NCBI RefSeq assembly: GCF_012641435.1
Contig: NZ_JABAIJ010000005.1
Location: 310,001 to 374,000 of the forward strand
Origin: Rhizobium sp. P38BS-XIX
GTDB taxonomy: Bacteria; Pseudomonadota; Alphaproteobacteria; Rhizobiales; Rhizobiaceae
DNA length: 64,000 nucleotides
Direction of reading: 5' to 3'
The translations under genes were made by a program, and so were the position numbers. Positions within the stretch are counted from its first letter, which is position 1. Every line of letters begins with the position of its first letter. The notes under the pieces were generated by a model, which saw only the letters and a list, made by a program, of their open reading frames with translations, had not been told where the DNA came from and did no database searches. Below, in pieces: positions 41,786 to 50,901 of the stretch.

Positions 41786-43016
41786 GCTCTATCTCCTTGA
41801 AAAGAACGTTCTGGTCGATCAGGTAGCGCGCGAAGATCGGCAGGCTGGCGCCGCCTATGGCGCGCGCTTGCGGGCCGACCGCGCCTTCGACGATATCGGG
41901 CATGACGACGCCCTGCAGGTCAAGTTCGGCGGCAGCCTTGATCGTTGCGCGCACCACGCGCTCGCGAACCCAGTCGGGGAAACCGCCATCGATGACGGCG
42001 GCGCTGAAATCGATCACCGAGGCGGCCGCGACGATCGCCTGCGCCAGGGCCTTCGCCGTATCCTGGATCCAGATTTCCAGCGGCTCGCCGAAATCGATCC
42101 AGTTATCGGCCGAGTACCAGAGAGGCCGCGGATCGAAGCCGTGATCCCGCAGCAGGTTCTCCAGCACGAACACGGAAGCGATCTCGAGCAGCTGGCGGTT
42201 TTCGCCGTTGCGGCCGCGCACGGGCAGGGGGCCGAGCGCACCGGCCGTTCCTGTTCGTCCAACGAAGATCGAGGAATTCAGGACAATGCCGCCGCCAAGG
42301 AAGGAGCCGATGAAGAAGTAAACGAAATCAGGATAATGTGAGCCGACGCCAAAAACCAGTTCCGCACCGCAGGCGCTGGTCGCGTCGTTTTGCAGGAAGA
42401 CAGGGTAGGGGACGCGAGAGGCGATTTCCGCCCGCAGATCGAAGCCGCGCCAGATATCCATGGCGCCGGGCGGCGCACCCACCTGCTCGGCCCAGTTCCA
42501 GAGCTCGAAGGGCGCGGCAACACCCATGCCGGCGATCTTGCGGCGCTCGCCCTCGCTGAGGCGGCCTTCCAGCTCCTTGATGCCGGCCGTGATGAAGGCG
42601 ATGATATTCTCCGGCAGCGGGTAGGAGTAAATCTGGTGAAGCTGCATGCGGATGCCGCCGACGAAATCCATCAGCACCAGATCGGCGCTGCGTCGGCCTA
42701 TCTTCACACCAAAGGAAAGCACCGCGTCGGGATTGAGGCGCATGGGGATGGATGGCTGCCCGACGCGGCCACGCACCGGGGCATCGCGCGACAGCAGTCC
42801 GTCCTTTTCCAGCTCCCGCATGATGACGGACACCGTCTGTGCCGAAAGCCCGCTGCGACGGGCGATATCGGCCTTGGACAAGGCATCGTGACGCCGCACC
42901 AGCGACAGCACGAGCCGCTCGTTATGGGCGCGCACGCCAAGCTGGTTCGCGCCCCCGCTGGGGTCGAGAATCGCCGGTGTTGTGGGTGTGTCCTCCGGGT
43001 CGTGCACGAGAGACAT
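41769..43016 (-). CDS. ROK-family transcriptional regulator of the frc region
   Basis: This 415-residue NagC/Mlc-type regulator has an N-terminal winged HTH (LSKADIARRSGLSAQTVSVIMRELEKDGLL, about residues 46-75) and a C-terminal sugar-kinase-like ROK domain (about 95-400, with LQNDATSACGAEL and FFIGSFLGGGIVL). The usual ROK zinc motif (CxCGxxGC) is not seen: the region reads LPVRGRNGENRQLLE, so metal binding and kinase activity are doubtful. It is divergent from frcB and overlaps the mutarotase gene. Fructose-type sugars are the probable effectors (inference). Confidence 0.9.
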   Translation of the reverse strand: MSLVHDPEDTPTTPAILDPSGGANQLGVRAHNERLVLSLVRRHDALSKADIARRSGLSAQTVSVIMRELEKDGLLSRDAPVRGRVGQPSIPMRLNPDAVLSFGVKIGRRSADLVLMDFVGGIRMQLHQIYSYPLPENIIAFITAGIKELEGRLSEGERRKIAGMGVAAPFELWNWAEQVGAPPGAMDIWRGFDLRAEIASRVPYPVFLQNDATSACGAELVFGVGSHYPDFVYFFIGSFLGGGIVLNSSIFVGRTGTAGALGPLPVRGRNGENRQLLEIASVFVLENLLRDHGFDPRPLWYSADNWIDFGEPLEIWIQDTAKALAQAIVAAASVIDFSAAVIDGGFPDWVRERVVRATIKAAAELDLQGVVMPDIVEGAVGPQARAIGGASLPIFARYLIDQNVLFKEIEHAEGH

Positions 43017-43070
43017 GGGCCTGCTCCTTCCATCATGGCCATGCCCTATTTTCTACCAGAATGCCACATC

Positions 43071-43104
43071 GAATTAATAATTCAATCCGATTTATTTATT
43101 GACA
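43071..43104 (+). promoter_or_regulatory. Candidate frcB promoter and operator
   Basis: TTGACA (43099-43104) with a TCAGAT about 17 bases downstream is a plausible promoter for frcBCAK. Overlapping its upstream side is the palindrome GAATT-AAT-AATTC (43071-43083), a possible binding site for the divergent ROK regulator. The frcB leader then runs about 125 bases to its start. Confidence 0.45.
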
Positions 43105-43260
43105 GCCGGAAATCTTTAGGCTCAGATATGAGCGTAGAGGATGCGTTTATGGCCTTGGAGGAGGTCCACCGGAAATAATCTGACAGGCATAACGCAGCTT
43201 CAGCCGGGTTCGGGCCCGGGCTGCCGGACGGTCCGGCTTTTCAAACATCGGGAGGATTGA

Positions 43261-44286
43261 ATGAAGAAATCTGTTATTTCCGCAGCAGTCGCCGCTCTGG
43301 CGCTCGGCGTTGCATTTGCAGCCCCTGCCAAGGCCGCCGGCGTATCCGCATGCCTCATCACCAAGACCGATACGAACCCCTTCTTTGTCAAGATGAAGGA
43401 AGGCGCGACCGCCAAGGCCAAGGAACTCGGCGTGACGCTGAAGTCCTACGCCGGCAAGATCGATGGTGACAGCGAAAGCCAGGTCGCCGCGATCGAAAGC
43501 TGCATCGCCGATGGCGCCAAGGGCATCCTGATCGCCGCTTCCGACACGAAGGGCATCGTCCCGTCGGTCAAGAAGGCCCGCGACGCCGGCATGCTGGTCA
43601 TCGCGCTCGACACGCCGCTCGAGCCGGCCGATGCCGCCGACGCCACGTTCGCAACCGATAACCTGCTCGCCGGCAAGCTCGTTGGCCAGTGGGCCAAGGA
43701 AACGCTCGGCGACAAGGCCAAGGATGCCAAGATCGGCTTCCTCGACCTCACCCCGTCGCAGCCCTCCGTCGACGTTCTGCGCGACCAGGGCTTCATGATC
43801 GGCTTCGGCATCGACCCGAAGGATCCGAACAAGATCGGCGACGAAACCGACCCGCGCATCGTCGGTCATGACGTGACCAACGGCAATGAAGAAGGCGGCC
43901 GCAAGGCCATGGAAAACCTTCTCCAGAAGGACTCCAGCATCAACGTCATCCACACGATCAACGAACCGGCTGCAGTCGGCGCCTATCAGGCTCTCAAGGC
44001 CGTCGGCCTCGAAAAGCAGGTCCTGATCGTTTCGATCGACGGCGGTTGCCCGGGCGTCAAGTCGGTCACCGAAGGTGTGATCGGCGCGACCGCTCAGCAG
44101 TATCCGCTGATGATGGCGTCGCTCGGTGTCGAGGCGATCAAGAAATTCGCCGATAGCGGCGAAAAGCCGAAGCCGACCGAAGGCAAGTCCTTCTTCGACA
44201 CCGGTGTCTCCCTGGTGACGGACAAGCCGGTTTCCGGCGTTAAGTCCATCGACACCAAGGAAGGCCTTGGAAAGTGCTGGGGCTAA
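43261..44286 (+). CDS. frcB: Fructose ABC transporter periplasmic binding protein FrcB
   Basis: This 341-residue type I sugar-binding protein has a signal peptide (MKKSVISAAVAALALGVAFA, cleavage after AKA). The mature part is almost what I remember of Sinorhizobium meliloti FrcB (ACLITKTDTNPFFVKMKEGA, then SQPSVDVLRDQGFMIGFGID, ending GLGKCWG). FrcB delivers fructose, and also ribose and mannose in S. meliloti, to FrcC/FrcA. A stable stem-loop follows the gene, fitting its need for higher expression than the membrane parts. Confidence 0.96.
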   Translation: MKKSVISAAVAALALGVAFAAPAKAAGVSACLITKTDTNPFFVKMKEGATAKAKELGVTLKSYAGKIDGDSESQVAAIESCIADGAKGILIAASDTKGIVPSVKKARDAGMLVIALDTPLEPADAADATFATDNLLAGKLVGQWAKETLGDKAKDAKIGFLDLTPSQPSVDVLRDQGFMIGFGIDPKDPNKIGDETDPRIVGHDVTNGNEEGGRKAMENLLQKDSSINVIHTINEPAAVGAYQALKAVGLEKQVLIVSIDGGCPGVKSVTEGVIGATAQQYPLMMASLGVEAIKKFADSGEKPKPTEGKSFFDTGVSLVTDKPVSGVKSIDTKEGLGKCWG

Positions 44287-44317
44287 GCCCCTCACGAATG
44301 TGATATAGTCTCTTCGG

Positions 44318-44348
44318 GAGCCGCGCCATGCGCCTGCTGGCGCGGCTC
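44318..44348 (+). promoter_or_regulatory. Stem-loop between frcB and frcC
   Basis: GAGCCGCGCC (44318-44327) and GGCGCGGCTC (44339-44348) form a perfect 10-bp stem 31 bases after the frcB stop. Such structures commonly protect the binding-protein part of an ABC transporter mRNA or partly terminate it. The gap to frcC is 170 bases, long for an operon. Confidence 0.7.
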
Positions 44349-44456
44349 TTCGATAGGGAGCAGAACAATCGCAACAGTCACGTCGGTCGGGTTCGTCCTG
44401 GCTGGCCCCCAGCAGCCGGCGGTTTCCGCGCATGTGCGCGGTGGCGGAGGAATATT

Positions 44457-45521
44457 ATGTCCGGAGCACAGGAATTCGAACGTGTTCTCGACGGCAGCGA
44501 CAAGAACGTCGCCTCGTTCGAGCATCAGAATGTCTCTCTTCTCAAGCGCGTGCAGCACTTTCTGCACTCGACGCCGGCGGCGGTGCCGCTGATCGTCCTG
44601 GTGCTGTCGATCGTGATCTTTGGTATCACCATCGGCGGGCGGTTCTTTTCCGCCTATACGCTGACGCTGATCCTGCAGCAGATCGCCATCGTCGGCATTC
44701 TCGGCGCCGCCCAGACGCTGGTCATTCTGACCGCCGGCATCGACCTGTCGATCGGCGTCATCATGGTCATTTCCTCCGTCGTCATGGGCAATGTCGCCGT
44801 GACATACGGTCTGCCGACGCCGATCGCCATTCTGGCCGGCCTGGTCGTGGGCGGCCTCTGCGGCCTGCTCAACGGTTTCCTCGTTGCCAACATGAAGCTG
44901 CCGCCGTTCATCGTGACGCTCGGCACCTGGAACATCGTCATGGCGACGAACTTCATTTATTCGGCAAACGAGACCATTCGCGATACCGATGTCGACCAAC
45001 AGGCGCCGCTCCTGCACCTCTTCGCCATCAGTTTCCGTGTCGGTGGTGCGGTGCTGACGCTTGGCGTCATCGCCACCGTGCTTCTCGTGGTCGCTCTCTG
45101 GTACATCCTCAATCACACCGCCTGGGGTCGTCACGTCTATGCCGTCGGCGACGATCCGGAAGCGGCGAAGCTCGCCGGCATCCAGACCAAGAAAGTCCTT
45201 CTTGCCGTTTACGGTGTTTCTGGCCTCATTGCCGGCCTGGCTGCCTGGGTTTCCATCGGTCGTAACGGCTCGGTGTCGCCGTCTTCAGCCGTCACGGATT
45301 TCAATCTTCAGGCAATTACCGCAACGGTCATCGGCGGCATCTCGCTCTTCGGCGGCCGCGGCTCGATCCTCGGCACGCTCTTCGGCGCGATGATCGTCGG
45401 CGTCGTCTCCATGGGCCTCAACATGCTCGGCGCCGACCCGCAGTGGAAGGTGCTTTTGACCGGCGTGCTCATCATCGGCGCCGTCGCGATCGATCAGTGG
45501 ATCAGAAAGGTATCGGCATGA
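44457..45521 (+). CDS. frcC: Fructose ABC transporter permease FrcC
   Basis: This 354-residue permease of the RbsC/XylH type has about ten hydrophobic segments and the conserved TLGTWNIVMA and AITATVIGGISLFGGRGSILGTLFGA stretches. The cytoplasmic N-terminus (residues 1-40) is hydrophilic. The start at 44457 has GGAGGAATATT directly upstream; the frame extends upstream to 44328 but without merit. Its last bases overlap the frcA start (ATGA), so the pair is coupled. Confidence 0.95.
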   Translation: MSGAQEFERVLDGSDKNVASFEHQNVSLLKRVQHFLHSTPAAVPLIVLVLSIVIFGITIGGRFFSAYTLTLILQQIAIVGILGAAQTLVILTAGIDLSIGVIMVISSVVMGNVAVTYGLPTPIAILAGLVVGGLCGLLNGFLVANMKLPPFIVTLGTWNIVMATNFIYSANETIRDTDVDQQAPLLHLFAISFRVGGAVLTLGVIATVLLVVALWYILNHTAWGRHVYAVGDDPEAAKLAGIQTKKVLLAVYGVSGLIAGLAAWVSIGRNGSVSPSSAVTDFNLQAITATVIGGISLFGGRGSILGTLFGAMIVGVVSMGLNMLGADPQWKVLLTGVLIIGAVAIDQWIRKVSA

Positions 45522-46306
45522 CCCCGACAGGCGAACCCATCCTCACCGCCCGCGGCCTCGTCAAGCGCTATGGACGCGTCACTGCGCTCGACAATGCCGA
45601 TTTCGATCTCTATCCCGGCGAAATCCTCGCCGTGATCGGCGACAACGGCGCCGGCAAGTCCTCGCTGATCAAGGCGATCTCCGGCGCGGTCATTCCCGAC
45701 GAGGGTGAGATCAAGCTGGAAGGCAAACCGGTGCAGTTTCGCTCGCCGATGGAAGCGCGCGAAGCCGGCATCGAGACCGTCTATCAGAACTTGGCTCTGT
45801 CGCCTGCGCTCTCGATTGCCGACAACATGTTCCTGGGACGCGAATTGCGCCGACCCGGCATTCTCGGCTCGGTCTTCCGCATGCTCGATCGGCCGGCCAT
45901 GGAAAAGCGCGCCCGCGACAAGCTGACCGAGCTTGGCCTGATGACCATCCAGAACATCAACCAGGCGGTGGAAACGCTGTCGGGTGGCCAGCGCCAGGGT
46001 GTGGCCGTCGCGCGGGCGGCAGCCTTCGGCTCCAAGGTCGTCATCATGGACGAACCGACGGCAGCCCTCGGCGTCAAGGAAAGCCGCAAGGTTCTCGAAC
46101 TCATCCTCGATGTTCGCGCCCGCGGCCTGCCGATCGTGCTGATCTCGCACAACATGCCGCATGTCTTCGAGGTTGCTGACCGTATCCACATTCATCGCCT
46201 TGGGCGGCGCCTGACCGTCATCAATCCCAAGGAATACTCGATGTCGGATGCCGTTGCCTTCATGACCGGCGCAAAGGCTGCGCCCACGGAGCCTGTTGCC
46301 GCATGA
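45518..46306 (+). CDS. frcA: Fructose ABC transporter ATPase FrcA
   Basis: The 262-residue protein is a single nucleotide-binding domain, unlike two-domain RbsA/XylG. It has Walker A GDNGAGKSS (about residues 41-49), the Q-loop, signature LSGGQRQGVAVARA, Walker B VVIMDEPTAALG and switch His in LISHNM. A single domain is normal for the FrcA class, which must act as a dimer. The start at 45518 overlaps frcC and its end overlaps frcK. Confidence 0.95.
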   Translation: MTPTGEPILTARGLVKRYGRVTALDNADFDLYPGEILAVIGDNGAGKSSLIKAISGAVIPDEGEIKLEGKPVQFRSPMEAREAGIETVYQNLALSPALSIADNMFLGRELRRPGILGSVFRMLDRPAMEKRARDKLTELGLMTIQNINQAVETLSGGQRQGVAVARAAAFGSKVVIMDEPTAALGVKESRKVLELILDVRARGLPIVLISHNMPHVFEVADRIHIHRLGRRLTVINPKEYSMSDAVAFMTGAKAAPTEPVAA

Positions 46307-46935
46307 GCATCTCCGTTGAGGATGTTGCCGGTGAGATCTTCGCTCGCGCCGGCAACACCAAGCGCTTTCTCATAGCGATCGGCGGCCCTCCGGGCGCCGG
46401 TAAATCGACGCTGGCGGACAATCTTGCCAAGGCCCTGAAAGCCAAGGGAGAGAGCGCCGAAGTCATGCCGATGGACGGCTTCCATATGGACAATGCCGTC
46501 CTGATCGAGAAGGGCCTGCTGAAGCGCAAGGGCGTTCCCGAAAGCTTCGATGTGCGGGCCTTCCTCGATATCGTCAAAGCCGTGCGCGCCGCCGATCAGG
46601 AGGTGCTGGTTCCGGTCTTCGATCGCTCGCGCGAGCTGGCGATCGCTTCGGCAAGGATCGTCTCCGCCGACCACCGCTTTATCGTGATCGAGGGCAACTA
46701 TCTTCTGTTCAGCCAGGGGAAATGGGCTGAGCTCGAAGGTATGTTCGATTATTCGATCATGCTCGCCCCGCCGATGGAGGTGCTGGAGGAGCGGTTATGG
46801 GCCCGCTGGCGGGGCTATAATCTCGCTGACGAGGAATCCAGCGCCAAGGTCTATGGCAACGACCTGCCGAATGGCCGGCTCATTCTGGAAAACCGTCGCG
46901 CCGCCGACGTTACGATCGATATCGTACAGGACTGA
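46303..46935 (+). CDS. frcK: FrcK, P-loop kinase-like protein of the fructose operon
   Basis: This 210-residue protein belongs to the phosphoribulokinase/uridine kinase-type P-loop family. Walker A is GGPPGAGKST (about residues 27-36), with MDGFHMDN and EGNYLLF motifs typical of the group. In S. meliloti FrcK is encoded with FrcBCA and proposed as a kinase acting on the imported sugar; direct evidence for its substrate is limited as far as I know. It is coupled to frcA by a 4-base overlap and is the last gene of the operon. No clear terminator follows. Confidence 0.9.
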   Translation: MSISVEDVAGEIFARAGNTKRFLIAIGGPPGAGKSTLADNLAKALKAKGESAEVMPMDGFHMDNAVLIEKGLLKRKGVPESFDVRAFLDIVKAVRAADQEVLVPVFDRSRELAIASARIVSADHRFIVIEGNYLLFSQGKWAELEGMFDYSIMLAPPMEVLEERLWARWRGYNLADEESSAKVYGNDLPNGRLILENRRAADVTIDIVQD

Positions 46936-47079
46936 GCCTTTCGTGCATTTCGATGCGGTCTCCGATTGTTTTCCCGGGGCGGATAGTGCTATCGAAGCGC
47001 ACTGTCAAAAAGCGCGATTCCGAAGAGGCTGAAACCGCCTTGCGGCAAGATCGCGCTCATACGCCGAGAGGTCGCGCCC

Positions 47080-48120
47080 ATGCAAAAGCTCACCATCCGC
47101 CGTCCCGATGACTGGCATTTGCACTTGCGGGATGGCGCCATGCTGGAAGGCGTGATTGGCGACACCTCCAGGCATTTCGCCCGCGCGATCATCATGCCCA
47201 ACCTCGTGCCGCCGGTCGTGACGACGGCGGACGCGACCGCCTATCGCGAGCGCATCCTGAAAGCCCTGCCGTCAGGTGATTGCTTTCAGCCGTTGATGAC
47301 GCTTTATCTCACCGAGCACACCAACCCCGACGATGTCGAGGAAGGCAAGAAGAGCGGCCTGATCACGGCCGTCAAGCTCTACCCGGCCGGTGCGACGACC
47401 AACTCCCACGGCGGCGTGCGCAATCTCGACAATGCCATGCCGGTGCTGGAGCGCATGGCAAAGATCGGCCTACCGCTCTGCGTCCACGGCGAGGTGACGA
47501 CGGCTGATGTCGATATCTTCGATCGCGAGGCCGTTTTCATCGAAACCGTGCTCGATCCGCTACGCCAGCGCCTGCCGGAGCTGAAGGTTACGATGGAGCA
47601 TGTGACGACATCGGATGGCATCGACTACATCAAGTCGGCAAAGGCGAACCTCGCGGGCTCCATCACGACGCATCATCTCATCATCAACCGCAACGCCATC
47701 CTCGTGGGCGGCATCCGCCCGCATTATTATTGCCTGCCGGTCGCCAAGCGCGAGAGCCATCGTCTGGCATTGCGCGCGGCTGCGACCAGTGGTGACAGCC
47801 GGTTTTTCCTGGGCACCGATTCCGCTCCGCACGTCGATCCGTTGAAAGAATGCGGGTGCGGCTGTGCCGGCATCTATACGTCAATCAATACGATGAGCTG
47901 CCTTGCCCACGTTTTCGAACAGGATGGCGCTTTGGACAGGCTGGAAGCCTTCACCTCGTTGAACGGCCCGGCCTGGTATGGGCTGCCTGTGAACGACGAT
48001 ACCATCACGTTGGTACGACGTTCGCAAACGGTCGCCTTCCCGGCGAAAATTGAAACGGGCGCCGGTCCGGTTACCGTTTTCGACCCTATGTTCCCGTTGC
48101 ACTGGGATGTCGAAATCTAA
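47080..48120 (+). CDS. pyrC: Dihydroorotase, class II
   Basis: PyrC cyclises carbamoyl-aspartate to dihydroorotate in pyrimidine synthesis. The 346-residue enzyme has zinc ligands in DDWHLHLRDG (residues about 10-19), the carboxylated Lys in AVKLYPAGATTNSHGG (about 98-113), His ligands in CVHGE and ITTHHLI, and the catalytic Asp in LGTDSAPH. This is the short, E. coli-like type. It stands alone, 145 bases after frcK; pyrE lies 3.5 kb downstream. Confidence 0.97.
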   Translation: MQKLTIRRPDDWHLHLRDGAMLEGVIGDTSRHFARAIIMPNLVPPVVTTADATAYRERILKALPSGDCFQPLMTLYLTEHTNPDDVEEGKKSGLITAVKLYPAGATTNSHGGVRNLDNAMPVLERMAKIGLPLCVHGEVTTADVDIFDREAVFIETVLDPLRQRLPELKVTMEHVTTSDGIDYIKSAKANLAGSITTHHLIINRNAILVGGIRPHYYCLPVAKRESHRLALRAAATSGDSRFFLGTDSAPHVDPLKECGCGCAGIYTSINTMSCLAHVFEQDGALDRLEAFTSLNGPAWYGLPVNDDTITLVRRSQTVAFPAKIETGAGPVTVFDPMFPLHWDVEI

Positions 48121-48316
48121 ATATTATATATATCTAATATAACTAATGTCGACCTGTCAGAAATAAAGCGGAAATATAAGCGTGTTTTGCCGCGATATGA
48201 CACGTATATTTTGCTGATATATATCTTCTTTATTATTTGCCGTAACCAATTTGATACCCCTTGAGGCCTAGCGTGTCGTCGATCCCCTGCGGTAAAAAAG
48301 AGACCGTTGAAAGAGC

Positions 48317-49471
48317 ATGATGCTGGTCGATTACAATTCGCTTCTTCTAGCCCTTGGCGTTTCCGCGTCTTGTCTCGCGGTGACGTTGGTCGGGAGCTGG
48401 TTTTCGCGTCGGCCTGACACCTTTCTTCTGACGTGTTCCGCCGGTCTCGTGCCTCTGGTCGTCGGGATATTCATCTACGGGTCCTATGTGGACCATCCCA
48501 AGCCGATTTTTGCCATCCTGACGTTCGTGCTGTTTTTCATCGGCTTTCCGACGATTTGGGTTGCCGGTCATCAGTTTCGCACACGCCGCCTCTCGAAAAT
48601 CCGCTTCTTTGTCAGCAGCGTCATCGGCATCGTTGCCTCGGTCGGGCCGATGCTCGCCGGTTACGACGGCTTGGCTTTCATGGCTGACAATGTTGTCGTC
48701 ACGATCCTTTTGCTTCTGACGGCGCGCGAATATTGGATGAGCCGCCGTGAAGCACCGACGCCACTTTACGGCATCACCGCGCTTTACACGATGACGGCCA
48801 TTTCTTTTGCCTTGTGCGCCGCCGTGCTGATTGCAGATGGCAAGCTCGTGCTCGGGCATGCGCCGGACAACTGGGCGGAGGATTTCAGCCTCGCCGTCTG
48901 CATCGCCGGAATGACCGGCATCGGGGCGCTGTCGCTCGCTTTGCATCAGTGGCGCCAGGCTGCCCTGCATCGGCAGGAGGCGATCACGGATTCTCTCACG
49001 GGCCTGCTCAATCGCCGCGCGCTTTTCGATCTTTACGGGCATCGCTCCTTCGGTCCGTCCATGGCCGTCATCATTTTCGATATCGATCGCTTCAAGGCGA
49101 TCAACGATCAGCATGGACATGCCGCCGGCGATCGCGTGCTGAAGCTATTCGGTGAGGAACTCTCCTTTGGCCTGCGGTCCTCGGACACCGTGGCGCGGCT
49201 CGGCGGCGAGGAGTTTGCGCTTGTGCTCGACAACACACTGCCGGGTCGTGCAGAGCAGGTGGCGGAGCGGGTGCGCGATGCCTTTGCGGCGCAGGCGATC
49301 AACATCGACGAAAAGTCTTTCGTCTGCACCGTCAGCGCCGGTGTCGCAACCGGTACGGTCAATGGCGTCGGGTTCGACAGTGTCCTTCGCGCCGCCGACA
49401 AAGCACTTTACGAAGCCAAGCGAAACGGCCGCAACCGGGTCGAGGTTGCGGCCTATCTGCACGCCGTCTGA
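48317..49471 (+). CDS. Membrane diguanylate cyclase (GGDEF)
   Basis: This enzyme makes cyclic di-GMP from two GTP. The 384-residue protein has about six N-terminal membrane helices (residues about 8-215, an MHYT/7TM-like sensor without a named family) and a GGDEF domain with active site RLGGEEFALVL. The inhibitory site RSSD sits five residues before GGEEF, so product inhibition is expected. The metal Asp is in IIFDIDRFKAIND. There is no EAL domain. The upstream 190-base gap (48121-48316) is AT-rich and holds its promoter region. Confidence 0.94.
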   Translation: MMLVDYNSLLLALGVSASCLAVTLVGSWFSRRPDTFLLTCSAGLVPLVVGIFIYGSYVDHPKPIFAILTFVLFFIGFPTIWVAGHQFRTRRLSKIRFFVSSVIGIVASVGPMLAGYDGLAFMADNVVVTILLLLTAREYWMSRREAPTPLYGITALYTMTAISFALCAAVLIADGKLVLGHAPDNWAEDFSLAVCIAGMTGIGALSLALHQWRQAALHRQEAITDSLTGLLNRRALFDLYGHRSFGPSMAVIIFDIDRFKAINDQHGHAAGDRVLKLFGEELSFGLRSSDTVARLGGEEFALVLDNTLPGRAEQVAERVRDAFAAQAINIDEKSFVCTVSAGVATGTVNGVGFDSVLRAADKALYEAKRNGRNRVEVAAYLHAV

Positions 49472-49496
49472 CCGGCATTCGGCGGCCTTGTCCCGT

Positions 49497-49976
49497 TCAG
49501 AACAAGGCTTTCACAAAAGCGCATGCTGCAAGCAATGAGGCGACGGTGCGAACGTGGTTCCATCTCGTCCAGTCGACGAGATAGCTCGACCATAGCTGCG
49601 CCGATTCCGCGGAATGGCCGTCGACCTTATCGAGCGCGTTGTTCATGGGAACATTGAAGATCATGGTCGAGAGCAGGCTGGCGACGATATAGAGCGCCGC
49701 TCCAATCAGCATGAACATGCTGGTGCCGCCGCGCCAATAGAGGATGGCCATCACGGCGATGAAGATGGAAAGCAAGGCCGTCAGTATGAAAAGGGCAATG
49801 AACGGCGAACGGACGATCGTCGTGTTGATCGATTGCATCGCGGCGATGCCCTGGTCGACGGGGAGGCGGGCGAAGGCCTGCATGATGAAGGTCGAGAAGG
49901 CGAAGTAGACGCCGGCAAGCAGGCCGCTGCTGATCGCGGCGATGACAAGGGCGATATTCGTGATCGGGAAGGTCAT
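49497..49976 (-). CDS. DUF1772 membrane protein
   Basis: This 159-residue protein has four likely membrane helices (about residues 8-28, 58-78, 83-103 and 140-156) and the DUF1772/anthrone-oxygenase-like pattern (FAFSTFIMQAF, then FNVPMNNAL and W..W..WNHVRT). The family has no firm general function. It overlaps the end of the NmrA-like gene by four bases and shares its promoter, so it belongs to a small TetR-controlled unit. Confidence 0.85.
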   Translation of the reverse strand: MTFPITNIALVIAAISSGLLAGVYFAFSTFIMQAFARLPVDQGIAAMQSINTTIVRSPFIALFILTALLSIFIAVMAILYWRGGTSMFMLIGAALYIVASLLSTMIFNVPMNNALDKVDGHSAESAQLWSSYLVDWTRWNHVRTVASLLAACAFVKALF

Positions 49977-50803
49977 GACTGAATACTCCAGATGCCGGTT
50001 GCGGCGGTTTGTCGGGCATAGTCGGAGAAATCTTTCGGCTGCCTGCCGAGAATCTGGTTAACGCCATCCATGACAGGCGAATTGCGGCCATCGAGCACCT
50101 GAGTGAAGAGTTCGTGCAGGAGGTCGGTCGCCTCTCGCGGCAGGCCATAGGCGGTCATTTCCGCGATGAAGGCATCGATGGGAACCGTCTCATAGCCGAT
50201 GGTCCTGCCGGAAGCCTTGGCAATTTCGGATACCGCCTGGCGAAAGGTCAGGGCACGCGGGCCGCTCAACTCATAGGTCCGGTTGCGGTGACGCGGATCG
50301 GTCAGACATGCAACGGCTACATCGGCGATATCGTCGACATCGACGAAAGGCTCAGGCACGTCGCCGGCCGGTAAGGCGAGCTTGCCCTGAAGCAGCCCGT
50401 CCAGGAATGCACCCTCGCTAAAATTCTGGTTGAACCAACTGGCGCGCAGCACCGTGTAGCCGATGCCCGTGGCCTTCAATTTCTCCTCGCTGCGAACAGC
50501 CCCGTCTTCGCCGCGCCCGGAGAGCAACACGATGTGCTCCACCCCGGCTTTGATCGCCACTTCCGCAAAAGCGGCGATAGCCTCGGCTGCCCACTCGACC
50601 GCAAGATCCGGCTGGAACGTCACATAAGCGGCGGAAACACCTTCGAGCGCCCCATGCCACGTGTCGCGGTCCTGCCAGTCGAAGCGCGGCGTCGTCGAGC
50701 GGGACGCGGCACGAATTGCAATGCCACGTTCCCTCAGCCGTTCGGCAACCCGACCGCCGGTCTTTCCCAATCCGCCGATGATGGCAATCGTCGAGATTTG
50801 CAT
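49973..50803 (-). CDS. NmrA-like NAD(P)-binding protein
   Basis: This 276-residue atypical SDR begins with the dinucleotide motif IIGGLGKTGGRVAERL (about residues 8-23) and lacks a clear YxxxK pair. It is of the NmrA/quinone-oxidoreductase-2 (QorB) type, whose members sense or reduce with NADPH. The start at 50803 is fixed by GGAGGAGTTTGAA; the longer frame from 51037 overlaps the divergent tetR gene and is rejected. Expression is probably controlled by that TetR protein through the repeats between them. Confidence 0.88.
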   Translation of the reverse strand: MQISTIAIIGGLGKTGGRVAERLRERGIAIRAASRSTTPRFDWQDRDTWHGALEGVSAAYVTFQPDLAVEWAAEAIAAFAEVAIKAGVEHIVLLSGRGEDGAVRSEEKLKATGIGYTVLRASWFNQNFSEGAFLDGLLQGKLALPAGDVPEPFVDVDDIADVAVACLTDPRHRNRTYELSGPRALTFRQAVSEIAKASGRTIGYETVPIDAFIAEMTAYGLPREATDLLHELFTQVLDGRNSPVMDGVNQILGRQPKDFSDYARQTAATGIWSIQS

Positions 50804-50822
50804 TTCAAACTCCTCCAGCCAA

Positions 50823-50866
50823 AATGTGATAAATTCTCTCATTTGCGAAATGTGATAATCTCTCTT
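50823..50866. promoter_or_regulatory. Direct-repeat operator between the nmrA-like and tetR genes
   Basis: AATGTGATA occurs at 50823-50831 and again at 50849-50857, exactly 26 bases apart, each followed 3-4 bases later by TCTCTC. A palindrome CATTTGCGAAATG lies between them. The pattern fills the short divergent promoter gap and is the likely site of the TetR protein. Confidence 0.65.
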
Positions 50867-50901
50867 ATATTGCTTGTCAACAGTCACAGGCAGGGAATGG
50901 C

